A stretch of DNA of 64,000 bases from Aplysia californica (taxonomy: Eukaryota; Mollusca; Gastropoda; Aplysiida; Aplysiidae). The translations under genes were made by a program, and so were the position numbers. Position 1 is the stretch's first letter. Every line of letters begins with the position of its first letter. The DNA is taken from assembly GCF_000002075.1 (NCBI RefSeq), contig NW_004797539.1:589353-653352 (forward strand), read 5' to 3'. Of the stretch, positions 51,959 through 64,000 are shown in pieces. The notes under the pieces are model-generated. The model saw nothing but the letters and a program-made list of their open reading frames with translations. It ran no database searches and was not told the DNA's origin.

Positions 51959-53014
51959 TAATATATTTGGCAACTTTGAAACACATGTGTCACTTTTCCC
52001 ATAAAACTAGGACAGCTACAGAGTTGAAAGTTGGCATGTACCTGCAAAAAGATAGACACTGTAGGTCCCCACACCGGAGCCGATTAAAAAATTTTTTTTT
52101 TCCTGAATTTAGACAAATATATATAAAAAGTTCCCATCCTACTTTGGCATCTGTGATTATTCCACTGAGAAACGAAACAAATCTGCATAGCTGTCTTTCA
52201 CAACAGTAGTGTTAGAAGTGATATTTCGTGAGGCACATTTTGTTTTGAGTGTATAGATGTAGACCTTTTAATTTTTTGCATCTCTCAAGATTTATTGCTC
52301 CATTCTAGTAGAGTAACAATATAGTAGGCCAATGACTTTCAGTTGATGTTAATGCACCGATCATTCTTTTCATCGAAAGGGGGCCCAGCTAGTATTATGC
52401 CCCCCAAAAAGCAGACTGGGGGTAATTTGGCTTGAAATTGCTTGCTTGGCTCTTTTCTTCCATTGTTTGTATGAAAAATTGAAGTTAAACCATAATAAAT
52501 CAGTTTAGTTTTATGTTTTTAATACTTTTTTTTTGGCCAAATGATATTGTACTGTGCATGGCATTTTCTAAACCTTTACACTATTTTTTGTCAAAATAGA
52601 TTTTGTAATTACAGTTTTTCCTTTTTCTGGTTTTCTGAGCTGACACTGACAGGACCTGTGCATCTGAAGCTCCTTAGCGTCAAGAGATAGATTTTCACAA
52701 CAGCTGAAGTCTGCATATGTTGCCCAGAATGGAATGGCTTACACACACTCATCAGATGTATTGTTTTAATATGCTTTTCATTTTGCAATCAATTTGAAAA
52801 CGACTTTTTCCTTTTGATGCTTGGACTGTACCATACCTGTTTTGTTAAAAATGAGGAGAACTCAGTTTTGAAAAACAGATGTTTCAGACAGTTTCACAAA
52901 CCTAAAGGCTATAGGTAGGAGATTTGAATATTACAATAATGTACTGATTTGTCAATCTTCTTTCAATTATACAGCCTCAGGAAAATCATTTGGTAAGATC
53001 ATACAGCCTCCAAA

Positions 53015-56000
53015 ATGCCAAAGGGACGAGGAAGAAAGGACAGTGACAGTGATGCTGCCACAGATGATCAAGGAACTGTTGGGACTTTTGAAACGCTTCG
53101 GGATGAGGGTGAACATTTTGTTCATGTTCAACAATATGTTAAAGCCATAGAAAGCTTTTCAAAGGTGGGTTTTAGGATATAGCTGCTGTTGTAAAATGAT
53201 TAATTTAAGTTGAAATATAGAAATAATTATCTTAAGGTGGAGTTTTTTGGAGTTATTGGTGATGCCCTTTCCTCCATTTTTACTTTCAGAAAATATAATT
53301 TTTAAGTAGGTCTACCAGTATCTTAGAAAATCAAGCCAGTACCTCAAATATGCTCTACCTTATCTGAAGACAGCCTTCTGTTATTAACTAGTCCTTGATA
53401 TCTCTGTCAACTATTGCCAGAGGACTTATTGAGGGATTAAAAATAAAATGATATCTATAAGAGAAAAACTAGCATTGTTTAAATTTATGCTTTTTTTTGT
53501 TAAACCTGTAAAATTTTCTACCATATTTTTGCTGCATTTTTGTAATGTCAACAATTCAATCATAGCGTCACTTTTCGCCCGATTCTGTTACTTTTAGTTA
53601 GCGTGACTCAGCAGCCCGCCAGAGCTCCCCAGCTCTGGGTCACGGGGTTAATGAGCCTTGAATCGACTTTGCCTGTGTCGGTTAAGAAGATTCGCATTTT
53701 TATCTATGTTTAATGCACTTTTTAACTTCTTCCCCTTGCCACACAGCAAACCATTACTCTAAAGTACTAAAACTCAATGTCTTGAGATTTATTCTGCGTT
53801 TAAAATGGTTAATATCTGTGCCTTAGTTTTTGTTCTTGACAAGTGTTTGTAGAGTACCCAATTTGTCCTATTTTTGTTAAAAACTTATGAATAAATGATT
53901 GTTTATTTAAAAATACAGATCTTTCCAAAATATGTTTTAAACTGACTACGAATATCATGTCTTTTACCATGAAAAGTTTTAAATCTGCGCAAGTAGGAAT
54001 AGTCAAATTGTAAGAGAAGAAAGATGAACATGTACCCTTTTTAACTAAAGACACTCAGCATTAGCTAGTGGTGGGCAAAATCTGGATAACCGGATACTTC
54101 TCAGTGAAACATTATCCGAATTCAGACTCTTAAACTCTCTTTCCTGACCCGTTTGCCGAAGTGGGTGCACCCATATTTTGAAGTGGTTCTTCTAACCCAT
54201 TTGCTGAAGCGGTTCATGACGCATTTAATCGCAGAAGAGGTGCACTAACTTTATCCGGATTTTGCTCAAGCGACTTATTGCCCAGCCCTAGTGTTAGCCT
54301 CTTGTTTTACCATTAAACAAGGGAAATTATTCTGTGTTTGTTTGTGAATCATGCTGTGTCTGTGGCAGCCTGCATACAACTAAGAAATATATATTATGCG
54401 TTTTTAAAAAAACACAAAATTGTGTAAATACATGGATAGAGATAAACTTCTTGTATGGAATAAAAATAATCACAGCTAACACATTCATTGTTTTTTTTTG
54501 TGTCGGAAATATGTGCGGACACTTATTCATGTAAAGAAATTAGAACATTGTCAGTTATTGCAAATGGTCATAGAAACGAAAATAAAAGCTGGAAAAGTCT
54601 GGTGCTGATTCAGTGTCACTGGAAAGCTAGAAATTATTCTTATAACCAGTTACAAAAAGTCATCCCTGTTATTCAACCAACTTACAAAATCTAGACTCCT
54701 TTTTTAAGAAAAGTAAGGAATTTCTGGAGTGTGACACTAACAGATAGTGTTCATTTATTGCTTTGTAGATGTATTCTGGCACTAAAATTGATTTGTATTA
54801 CTTCATTGAGATACTACAGGGTAATTTTTATAAACTTTCGAAAAAATATGTGAATATTAACGATTATATTAGACACATAAAGTTGTATTTGGAGGAATTA
54901 CTTCATAGCGAATTGTGTGCCAGATGGATAAAGTTGTAAAATTACAGCTTTCTATTATATGGGCAGATACCATCTTTTCTTAGTATCTGCACCTGTGTTA
55001 CGTCGTTCATGTTCCAAAAGTTCGACAGTTTTTGTTGTGCCATTTTTTATATTGATTTTTTTTTCCATTCACACTTGTCCTAAAATGTTTACAATTTAGC
55101 ATTGCCGACTTCAGCGCGTCTAACGAATTGACCAAATAAGTTACAATGTCCGTTCTTTTTTGAGTCTCAAGAGCAGAAATGCGTGCTTTGGGTGCATTAA
55201 ATGATAATTACCATAAATATAATGACACCCCTAAAGCTTTACGTTGAAAAATACCAAAAATTAAGTCAGCCCGGACAGAGCGGCGATGGGGAACTGACCC
55301 CCATGACCCCGACGTGATAAGGCGCTTGGCAGGGAACCCCCCCGCTGCAACTAAAATTCCACTGCCTGTGGGCCGTGGCAATAAATTAAGCTTGTTTAAA
55401 GAATCTAGAAAATGGCAAATAGCTTTTCAATACCATCAATCTATTGAGGAAAAGTTATTGTAGACTGTAGCAGCTCAACCCTACACATTGCTCATTATTA
55501 ACATAAAAATTATGCCTTACAAAAATTGAAAGTGAAGAACCGCTTTCCTAATTGTGTTGTCATAGTTTGTTCACTTTCAGTTGTCAGAGTAAAAAAATTC
55601 TTGCTCATTTATATTAATTTAGCAATACCTTTGAAACTTTGCATGGCACTTCTGCAGGCCGGTGACTAAACAATTTGTTTTAAAAAATGATGCTGTAATA
55701 TATATATATAAGGTTCTTTATTTAAGCCCTATAATAGATACCGCCTTTTGGGTGCATTTGCAGTATTAATGCAATAAATGATTAACATTAATTTAGCTTA
55801 CCAATTACTCATTTTACGACAGTGATAACACCCTTGCCCCCCCATATCAGTGTAAGTTTGTAGATTTCCTCCTGTGACTGACTAGACATACCCACATGCA
55901 TCTAAACAATTATTCACACTTCAATTTGACCATGTTTCATAGATGTGCGTTAAAGTATGTTGTTGATGAAATTAGGTCAACTTTTTTATTTTTTAGATGT

Positions 56001-59000
56001 GTGCTACAACCCCCCCCCCCCCCCCCCCCCCCCTTTTTTTTTTTTAAAATAAAAACCTGCTTTAGGCTAATATCACAGAAAACCTGTCAGAACCTTAATT
56101 TGTAGTAATCTTCATTAATGGGCTTTGAGATTCTGTTGGTCATCCAGCTTTTAGACCTACATGCAAAGATCTGAGAAGATTAAACTGAGCAATATGTTTT
56201 TATGTTGTTTTAACCACGGACAGAAAAAAATGAACAATTAAGCTATAACACCATGTACTTTTATTTCTAATTTTCAGGCCCTTGAGATGAAACCAGAAGA
56301 CAAAACATGTCTTGTTGTTCGAGCCAAGTGTCACTTGATGCTTGGAAATTCAGAGAAAGCTCTAGAGGATGCCAATACTGCCCTGGATCAAGATGAAGAT
56401 GGGAAAAGAGATATTCGAGTATGTATAATGTATTCATGACTGAAATCTGCAAATCCACTGGTTTTTCTTTGGTTTAGCTGGGTTTTCGATTTTGAGAGGT
56501 TGCTCAAATAGGGATGAGCATTGACAGTGCATAGTTGAGAATGCCATGCTAGTGGAAAATATTACCCTTTGAACATTTTTTTCTGATCTAATGCCAGTGA
56601 CATCTTGAAACACATTATGTGCCATCACAAGCTCATATGTAGGGCCTATTTAAACTAGCTTCACAGAGACAACAAGACAACTGTGACCAAACAAAGGTGT
56701 AAAGACAGGTACATTTGATATCCTTGCATCGCTTGGCCTATGCACAGAATGTAGGCTTATTGGTGTGTTTGATAGAAGTACCAGATAGTGACTTTCTCTG
56801 GCCCACAAGTGACACAAGTGTGTTCCCGGGGCTTTTTCCGCTGTTTTGCTCTCTTGGTGAATTGTGTTACTTGAGGGTTGTTTATAAATATTACAGCAAC
56901 ATAACCCTTGAAATTTTTTTGGTTTAGGAACGAGAGAATTTCGACCAATAGATAGTTTTTTTACAAAGAAAAAAAAATAATGCACACATAGGCATGCACT
57001 TAAGTCTGTAGGGTGGATTCTTTTCTCTGTTTGAATTTGTGAAAGATTCCATCCAGCCAAACCTGGTTAGGAAAGTTAGTTTTTCCCTTAAAATTATGTT
57101 TTGTTAACCTGCGTATTCATTTATGATCATAAAATACCACAATGTCATTATTTTTCAACAGGCTCTCAACATGAAGGCAGAAGCACTGTATCAGAAAGGA
57201 GACTTTGAAACTGCCCTTGTCTTTTATCACAGGGGTAACAAACTAAGACCTGAGCTGCAAGAGTTCCGTCTTGGTATTCAGAAGTGTCAGGAAGCAATTG
57301 ATAATAGTATTGGGAGTAAGTGGTCATCATAGTAGACTGTGTTTAAATGGAATAATAAGGTTGACCTCAGTCCTTACAATTGTACTGCAATGAGATCTTT
57401 GATCTTTTCTAAGGTTAGGACTTTTGCACTCAAATACTGTATTAAATTGTCGATTTTTTTCACTTTACGGGAATGGTACTATTTTTTTCACTTCGAAAGA
57501 TCTAAAGACTTTACAACCTTGTCTTTTTAATTTGTACTGGCTTTTTTTTGTGTTACACTATGACTTCTACTGGTTCCCGAGAAAAAAAAAGAAGATTTTT
57601 AAAAGGTGTCATTTGAATCATTAGGAAATAAAATGTGGAATCAAACGCTTGTCAATTTTTGGCCATATATAGACTTATTGGTACCATCGTAAAGCTTGTT
57701 CATTTGTCTGTCTTTTGATGAAAAAATTCCCGTCTGTATTGAATTGAAGTCGATTTATTTTGGATTGAAGGAAATAAGGGTCGCTTGGTTTGAGAGGCAA
57801 AATTAATGAGATAACGGCCGCCAAAGTTTAGTGATTTCCCAAGGTTGAGAGCCTTTGGAAACTGTAAATTTACAATTTGCATGCCTTTAATCAACTCTTT
57901 TCAATAAAATCCTCACAGCAATGTGTTTTTAAATGGACATACAAGGTTTTCAGCCAAAAATTCAAAATTCAATAAAAATTGCCAAATAGATTGAAAAATG
58001 TTAGTTTCTTAACTTTCAATATTTTGACGAGCGCCTGATTTCACCATGATGCCTCACGAATATTGTAGTTTTTATCTTCTGCTTATCAACCATTTATTGT
58101 CAATCTGTATCCATCTTATAACTTTGACTTGATTCCAGGTCCATCTTCAGTCCATTTGGAGGCATCAGGAGATTTGTCTTATTTCTACAAGGATGAAGAG
58201 GTAAAGTAGTAGCTTTCAATGATCCTACTATTTCTCCTATATATGTCGCTCATAAATCATACAATTTGGATGTTTGCACTGTGCATGTGCTCATCTGTCT
58301 TTTCTTGATCACTATCAGTCAAAAATCTGAAAGAAAGTATATTGCAAAATACAATGGATGAATTCATTAATAGCACCTGGGTGTTCACAGTTACAGTGTC
58401 CTATTTGAAGACAGAACTTCTGAAACTATAAAATGTGTGTTTTTGAAAGTAGCACCATGTAATTTGCAGATGTGACAACAGAAAGAATAACAGAGGAAAA
58501 AAAAATCGCAAAGTGATATTGGAGAATATATATGCAGGTTGTAGGGTTTTTCTCGAGATTGTTCAAGATGGTCCTGAGGTGATCTTTCAAGTGGTCTTAC
58601 GGGTTAACAGTGAATCCTGTTACATTGCAGTACCTTACGACATTATTGTCTTGCATGTTTCTGATGCACAGTACACAATTATGAATGTGCTCACATAACC
58701 CTTTGACAAATATAATAGAGCTTGATATGAACAGAGTTCATCATTATGTTCTACTAGACTTTCAAAGTCAGATCTGCTATTAAGACCGAATTAAATGGCA
58801 TAAGTATGAAATTTTTAAAAATTCAAGTTACAGAGAATAGGTTACTCATAAGTGGAAATTAATAGTTTGAATATCTATATGAGTAAAAATTGACCCCCCC
58901 CCCCCCCTTCAAAAAAAAAAAGAACCCCAAAAAAGTATTATATAAAATGAAACTCATATAATCTGCAGTTATCGGCCATTTCACCTTTTGAAATAAAATA

Positions 59001-62000
59001 ACATTTTAAAAAAAGTACTTTTTAATGTTACATGATGTCAATATATCTCTTTGCTGGCGCTCATAATATGTTTTCATCTTTTCTTGCATGCACACTTGCA
59101 AATGATGTACATGTATGTGGTGGTGTTCTGACTCTCTATCTTTCCAACTTTGTTCTGCATGGTCTCAAATCAGCCCTCTTTCATGCATATCTTGTTTGAT
59201 GTGAGTGATCCTGTAGGAACATAATAGAGCCCTCAAGTTATTTTGTGTGGTTCTTCTTATTGTTTTAAAAAGGACACCTTGCTTTGTCTTTTGATGTAGT
59301 CCTCTATTTATCTGATATTCAACCTCATATTTCAGGGGAAATATTTCCTAAGGTTTGTTCTTCTGTTGAACCTTTGTTTGGACAGTTTACATGATTCTAA
59401 CACGTTGATTTGATCATGAAGCACAGTTGAAATACCAGTGATGCACTGTTGTAATGCTGTGGATACAAGTCTTGGGATGCAGTAATTTTGAACTTACATC
59501 ATAGGAAGTTCCTTCAACATTAACCCTTACCTTAAAAGCACTGTCAGTTCTGTCCAAAATGTTATGTTTTGGAGTTTTGTCCACAGCTATTTCTGGAAAT
59601 TTTGAACGACTTTGCTCACTTAGTAATAACTATGACTACGTCAAGAACTTTAAGTCTGTTTTTTGCTTTGTCTGGTAGCTAGAATTTTTCAAAGGACAGT
59701 GTCAGATAATAAAAAATTTGTAGGCCAAGCATACTTTACATATCATTGACAATTGCAACATATTTTAGCCCAATTTGAAAAGGGGATCTTTAATGAGAAG
59801 AGCAGAAACGTTACCTTTGTAAATACCCAAAAAGGTATTGTTCTACTGGGAAGTACAAAAAAAAAGTATTTTTTATTTACTTGTCATTCTGTTTTGATTG
59901 TTTGATTGCTCCTTTTGTTTACATGTGTATTTGAGCTTTGTCTTTTCATCATAAGACATTTAATATTTCAGGATCAGAAGCTAAAGGTAAAATGTCTGAA
60001 CGATTTGTATTTGATACAGATAACATATCCTTGTAATTGGGCTCCTCTTTTACATCATAACATATCTTCAGAAAGTTCATTGCATTTACACTTCCTCGTA
60101 CTCTCTTCTTACAATTTTTCCTAATGTCATTCTTATCTGTTCTAGTCTAGTCACTTTGACTTACAATAAGCTGAAAGATTGGAACATGTCACTATGCATG
60201 GGGTAGAAAATTCTAGATCTGTTATTGTGGAATAAAATCCTCTACTCACATACTTAACAGGGCTTTCCTCTCTTTCCAACTTAAATCCTTATTCTGGTAT
60301 TTCATCACGTCAGCCTTCATCATTTGTATTATAACTTATGATGAGGAAATTCATATATCATTCACAAAGAGTGAATTTCATGTTGTTGCACAGTAGTGTT
60401 GCACGGGTGTAAAAAAAGTAGTTCTTTTTATCAAATCTGTATCAGTTAATACAAATGGGTAGTTGTTGTTTTTTTCCTTCTTAAATACAAATTTGGTACC
60501 TCACCTGCATGATGAAATATAGTATTGCAAAATATTGTTTGTCACATTGTCACTATAACGCGAACTGTATCTTAGATTCTTACCTCTATCTGTTGGATTT
60601 GATTCTCTCTTTTCCACAACCCCTGCCCCCCTACTGGTTTTCTAAAACAATGTAAATGATCTTTTTTTAATTAGCAGTTCTCCTCGTGTTATTGTTTCAC
60701 ACTTGTTTATTCTTGGTTGGAAGATTTTTTTTGGAGTTATTTCACTAAAAGACTTAACAGTACTGTTTTTGTAGTTTCTACAACAATGGCTGCCTGTGTA
60801 TTATTGTTTTTAATTGCAAGTAACTGTGAGTGAGTGCACAACTGATTGTGAAAGTCATCAATGTTGAAAACAGCTTGTGATGGTGAACAGTCCCTATAAT
60901 TTTTGCTGATAGAATCGTTCATGAGGCATATCTGCGGCAATAAATGCAAAACCCTGGAGATGACTAATTGTTTCTCACAGATCGAAACAGTCGAAAGTTT
61001 TGTTATCCTGTGACAATTAGTGTTCTACTTTGACTTACTTGTGCTTTAAAAAAAATCAAACAGTCTTTTAAATTTTAAGGTTTTGACTGCGGTTTAATTT
61101 AAAGAAACAGATTGCTACAAATGATGTTAGTTTATTCTTTGTGTCTTAAGTTTTCCATATCGTTAGATTTATGAGCTGTTTGTTTTGAACATATTCATAT
61201 TAGACTAATAGACTTTCAATTCACTTTGAGAAAAACATTATGATCTGTTTGGATAACCTCGAGAGACATATTTGCCCATATATCTCTTTTGTTTGGTGAT
61301 TTGTATGTTGGAATTTCAAAGACCAATATTAATTGCAATTGTTGGTTTATACAATTCAGTCATCTTATTAATATAAAGCTAGGTGGTGTTGGCAGATCAC
61401 TGTTTTTCCTTTTTTGTACTATTACATAGGCTTAGTCCAGAAATGATAATTTTTTTTCCTACTCAAGATTCACTCAATTGGAAATTATAAAGCCAAAGAA
61501 AGCAAATATGGTTGACATTTGAAGAACCCAACGGAGGACTGAATATGTCATAAAGTCACAATTTTTCAAGCTGTGGTTTGTGAACCTATTTTTTTAAGTT
61601 CTTAAAGGGAAATGAAACTACCATTGTTGAATATATCAGGGCAAAAGAGGAGATAATGATATTTCACAGATTTTATGGATTAACTTGACCAGATAATTCA
61701 CTATGATTCTGCACATTTATTTTAGTTAAAAATTCTTCAAAACTTAAAAAACATGACATATCTTATTTTTCAATGAACTCTTCTTTTGAAAAAGTTCTGT
61801 TATACTTTAGAACCTGGTTTGAAGTAAAAGCGGATGCCTGGGTGAAGATTTGCACCGTTATGAATTTTCTTCCTCCTCGATATTTTTGTACCTTAAAAAA
61901 AAGGGGGATTGTCAAAGGGGCAGTCTTAAGTACCAGTTGTACTCATGGAAAATAGCTGAATGGGCTTGTACTGTAGACTTTCATCCCATCTACAGTTTTA

Positions 62001-63992
62001 AATACAGTAATAGAAATTCTACCTAACAACGATGTACTCTAATCATAAAAGTTTGAACACCTGAGGAGTTCTACTCTCTAATATTGACTTCCTTGACTCA
62101 TGTTTTGTTTGTTCTTTTTATTTGAGGAAACATCATTTAAGCCCTCAATGTAGCTATTTCCACCTTCTTTATAAGAAGTATTGGGGCATTACCCATGCTT
62201 TTCTCAAGTCAGTACTGAGAAGAAACAACATGGGGCTTGCATTTACTTCTTTGAATTGGTAACAATTCTATTACTGCTCTTTTGGTAGAATATGTACAAA
62301 TATATTTAGTGGTGGTATTATGACAAAAGAGGTTATCTCAACTTTTGCACCTGTGCCTCAAGAGAGATGGTAAGAGGATGATATGGAGACAGACATCTCT
62401 ACATAAACATAGTTGTATGGAATTTTGAATGTAGAGATCGTAGCAAATGAATGTTTGGTTTTAGTTTGTCTTTATGGAGAATATTAAGTTCCTTTGTTGT
62501 TTTTATGAAAACAAACTCAAAAGTGATGATGGAGCTCCAGAAATATCTAAATATATACTGCTATATTGAATTTTGAATGCTAGGGAAAAGAAATTTAGGG
62601 TCCAGTTTTAATTTGCCTTTTTTAAGATGTTTTGTTTTGTTTTGTTGTGATCTTCGCAGAAACAGAAACAACAGCAGAAAGGTTACACGAAAGTAAGCCA
62701 AGCTCAAAAGAAAGAAGAAAGGAAGGAAAGACAGAAGCCGCAAGATGGTAGCAATACAAAGACAACCAAAGAGCTTCTGGGACAACTGTATAGAGATAAG
62801 GAATACCTGGAAAAGCTCTTTGACAGTAAGATTGTAGTTTAGCTAGTCATGCAGGTGTTTCAAACATTTTTTCGGAGAGCTTCCTGGTTCTGTCATCTTG
62901 TTTTGAAGGTGGTTTGATCTCATTTGCTTTGCTTTTTGTCTTTTAAAACTAGGGACTATTTTGCTGTGTTATCTGTCATACCAAGAGTTTGCCTTTTTTA
63001 TACACATGCTTAAAAAAAAAAAGAAGCAAAACTGCCTTACTGTTAAACATCTTACCTCTCCTGTCAGAAAGGAAACCACAAGTCATCATTCTTGCTTGAA
63101 GAACAAATGGGCATGAGGAGGGTCCTGCTCACTGATGTCATTTTCATCTTTTCAAGCCAGTTTTATTTCTGTTTCGATTTATTTCATAAGTCTAATGTTA
63201 ATACTGGTACTTTCAGCTGATTCTTTTTTGCTTTTTAGGTTTGTCCCACAGCAGCACTCAGACTGACTCCTATATCAAAGGGCGTGCTTGTGATGGTTTG
63301 GAGTATCTTACGGTCAGGTCAGACTTTTGGAGACAGCAGAAGCCGATGTACGCTCGCAAGCGAGATCGCCAGGCCCGCTCCGCTCATTCTGCGGGACCAA
63401 GAGATCCAATGAAATACGTGCTGCAAAAACTTGTTGAGATTGATGAAGGTACTTTCTGATTTTAGTTTTTATAAAGAGATTTTAGCAAGTGAACTTAAAG
63501 GCTGACCTCCCATGGCTAAGAGTATTAAACGGTAAACCTATCGGAACTGAACATAATGAGTGGGTTTTAAAAAAAAATACAAAGCACGTGTATGGGTACC
63601 CAGTTTTTTCAAAATCTGTTTGTATATTCAGATTCTGAACCTTATATGCAGGCCGCCTTATTCTCCCAAACAAAAAAATATGTGATTTATTGTCACCTAA
63701 ATTTCCTCAGAGAAATTGTATTGTAGAGCAGAAAAAGCAAGACAGAAGAAAAAATATATTGGTTTCTCTTTTTTTTTCTTTAAGCTCAAGCTGAAGGCAA
63801 ATATGAAGAAAGCTTAGAAAAGTCAAAGAAAACCCTGAAACGAGTGGAAGAAACATCTGAAGACTCGCTGAAAAACAAGCCTGATGTCATGGCAAATCTC
63901 TACAGCTGCATGGGTAATGCATATCTGGAAATGAACATGTATGCAGATGCTCTTAGCTGTCACAAAAAGGACCTCAGTATTGCAAAGGATAA
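53015..63992 (+). CDS. ODAD4: ODAD4 (TTC25), outer dynein arm docking complex subunit, 3' partial
   Basis: TPR protein of the complex that docks outer dynein arms to axonemal doublet microtubules in motile cilia and flagella. Coding exons: 53015-53164, 56278-56418, 57162-57315, 58139-58200, 62660-62825, 63239-63448, 63785-63992; 363 codons plus two bases, then a GTAAGT donor, so the gene runs past the window. The first exon has an acceptor at 52974 (TATACAG), so a 5' UTR exon lies upstream. TPR repeats begin in exon 1 (HFVHVQQYVKAIESFSKAL) and continue through KCHLMLGNSEKALEDANTAL and KAEALYQKGDFETALVFYHR. The segment FRLGIQKCQEAIDNSIGSPS matches human TTC25 closely, as do LLGQLYRDKEYLEKL and FWRQQKPMYARKRDRQ. 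A second TPR array starts in the last exon (NLYSCMGNAYLEMNMYADAL). The N-terminus (MPKGRGRKDSDSD) is basic then acidic. Exon 5 is Gln/Lys-rich and probably a flexible linker. Divergent from FAM227. Confidence 0.95.
53165..56277. other. ODAD4 intron 1
   Basis: 3.1 kb intron with a hAT-like MITE at 54066-54290 and a C-then-T homopolymer at 56010-56044; the stretch 55265-55380 is GC-rich and may be an old repeat. Nothing else recognised. Confidence 0.6.
54066..54290 (+). mobile_element. hAT-like MITE in ODAD4 intron 1
   Basis: Left TAGTGGTGGGCAA; right end reversed TAGGGCTGGGCAA, 11 of 13 matching. Eight-base flanks GCATTAGC (54058-54065) and GTGTTAGC (54291-54298) agree at 6 of 8. Subterminal ATCYGGATAA motifs are inverted. 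225 bp. Confidence 0.75.
57632..58057 (-). mobile_element. G-family MITE, copy 6
   Basis: Reverse orientation. The plus strand starts ATGTGGAATCAAACGCTTGT and ends TTTTGACGAGCGCCTGATTT then CACCATGATGCCTCAC. In ODAD4 intron 57316-58138, close to the acceptor of exon 58139-58200. Confidence 0.8.
58201..62659. other. ODAD4 intron 4, nothing recognised
   Basis: 4.46 kb AT-rich intron with a C-run at 58894-58907. No exon, paired termini or tandem repeat seen; small reading frames inside it show no family resemblance. Confidence 0.55.
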
Positions 63993-64000
63993 GTAAGTAC

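Larger units (their letters stand above)
46906..53014. other. Divergent FAM227-ODAD4 intergenic region
   Basis: Both genes have an acceptor immediately before their start-codon exon (46908-46906 on minus, 52971-52974 on plus), so unseen 5' UTR exons and the transcription starts lie in this 6.1 kb. Candidate donors exist (GTGAGT on minus at 48644; GTAAGT on plus near 49671) but cannot be chosen by eye. It contains a weak X-box-like site, a tandem duplication, a long C-run and element P4. Confidence 0.6.

Overview
The window is eukaryotic nuclear DNA: multi-exon genes with GT-AG introns, AT-rich non-coding sequence and many short transposons. The exon sequences are animal. TAGATC-type palindromic simple repeats, tRNA-derived SINEs with a TTA-rich tail and abundant TIR elements suggest a mollusc, most likely a marine gastropod. 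The gastropod assignment is inference; the four gene identities are secure.

Layout. (1) 1860-15557, plus strand: PSMC3/Rpt5, an ATPase subunit of the 26S proteasome cap. Its first coding exon lies before the window, and its introns are packed with hAT-like and TTAA-flanked (piggyBac-type) elements. (2) 15558-21915: gene-poor flank with two ~0.8 kb elements flanked by TA and one small TTAA element. (3) 27408-21916, minus strand: XPA, the damage-verification scaffold of nucleotide excision repair, complete in six exons and convergent with PSMC3. (4) 27409-35843: a nest of transposons at the XPA 5' side, a 952-base assembly gap, a Tc1-like element and long GA/GACA/GAAA microsatellites. (5) 46900-35844, minus strand: a FAM227-family gene (FWWh domain), complete in 14 coding exons. 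(6) 46906-53014: divergent intergenic region. (7) 53015 to past the end, plus strand: ODAD4/TTC25, an outer dynein arm docking complex subunit; seven coding exons are visible.

How the genes relate. PSMC3 and XPA are housekeeping genes with unrelated jobs. FAM227 and ODAD4 lie head to head. ODAD4 is a motile-cilium gene and FAM227 proteins are linked to cilia or testis in vertebrates, so the pair could be a co-regulated ciliary module. A weak X-box-like (RFX) site lies between them.

The most unusual content is the mobile DNA: a six-copy TIR family (about 400-440 bp), at least seven TTAA-flanked elements (two sharing one TTAA, two carrying scraps resembling the acidic N-terminus of piggyBac transposase), two nearly identical hAT copies bracketing PSMC3 exons, and a three-level nest beside XPA. 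I saw no LTR retroelement, Polinton, CRISPR array, rRNA or free-standing tRNA gene.
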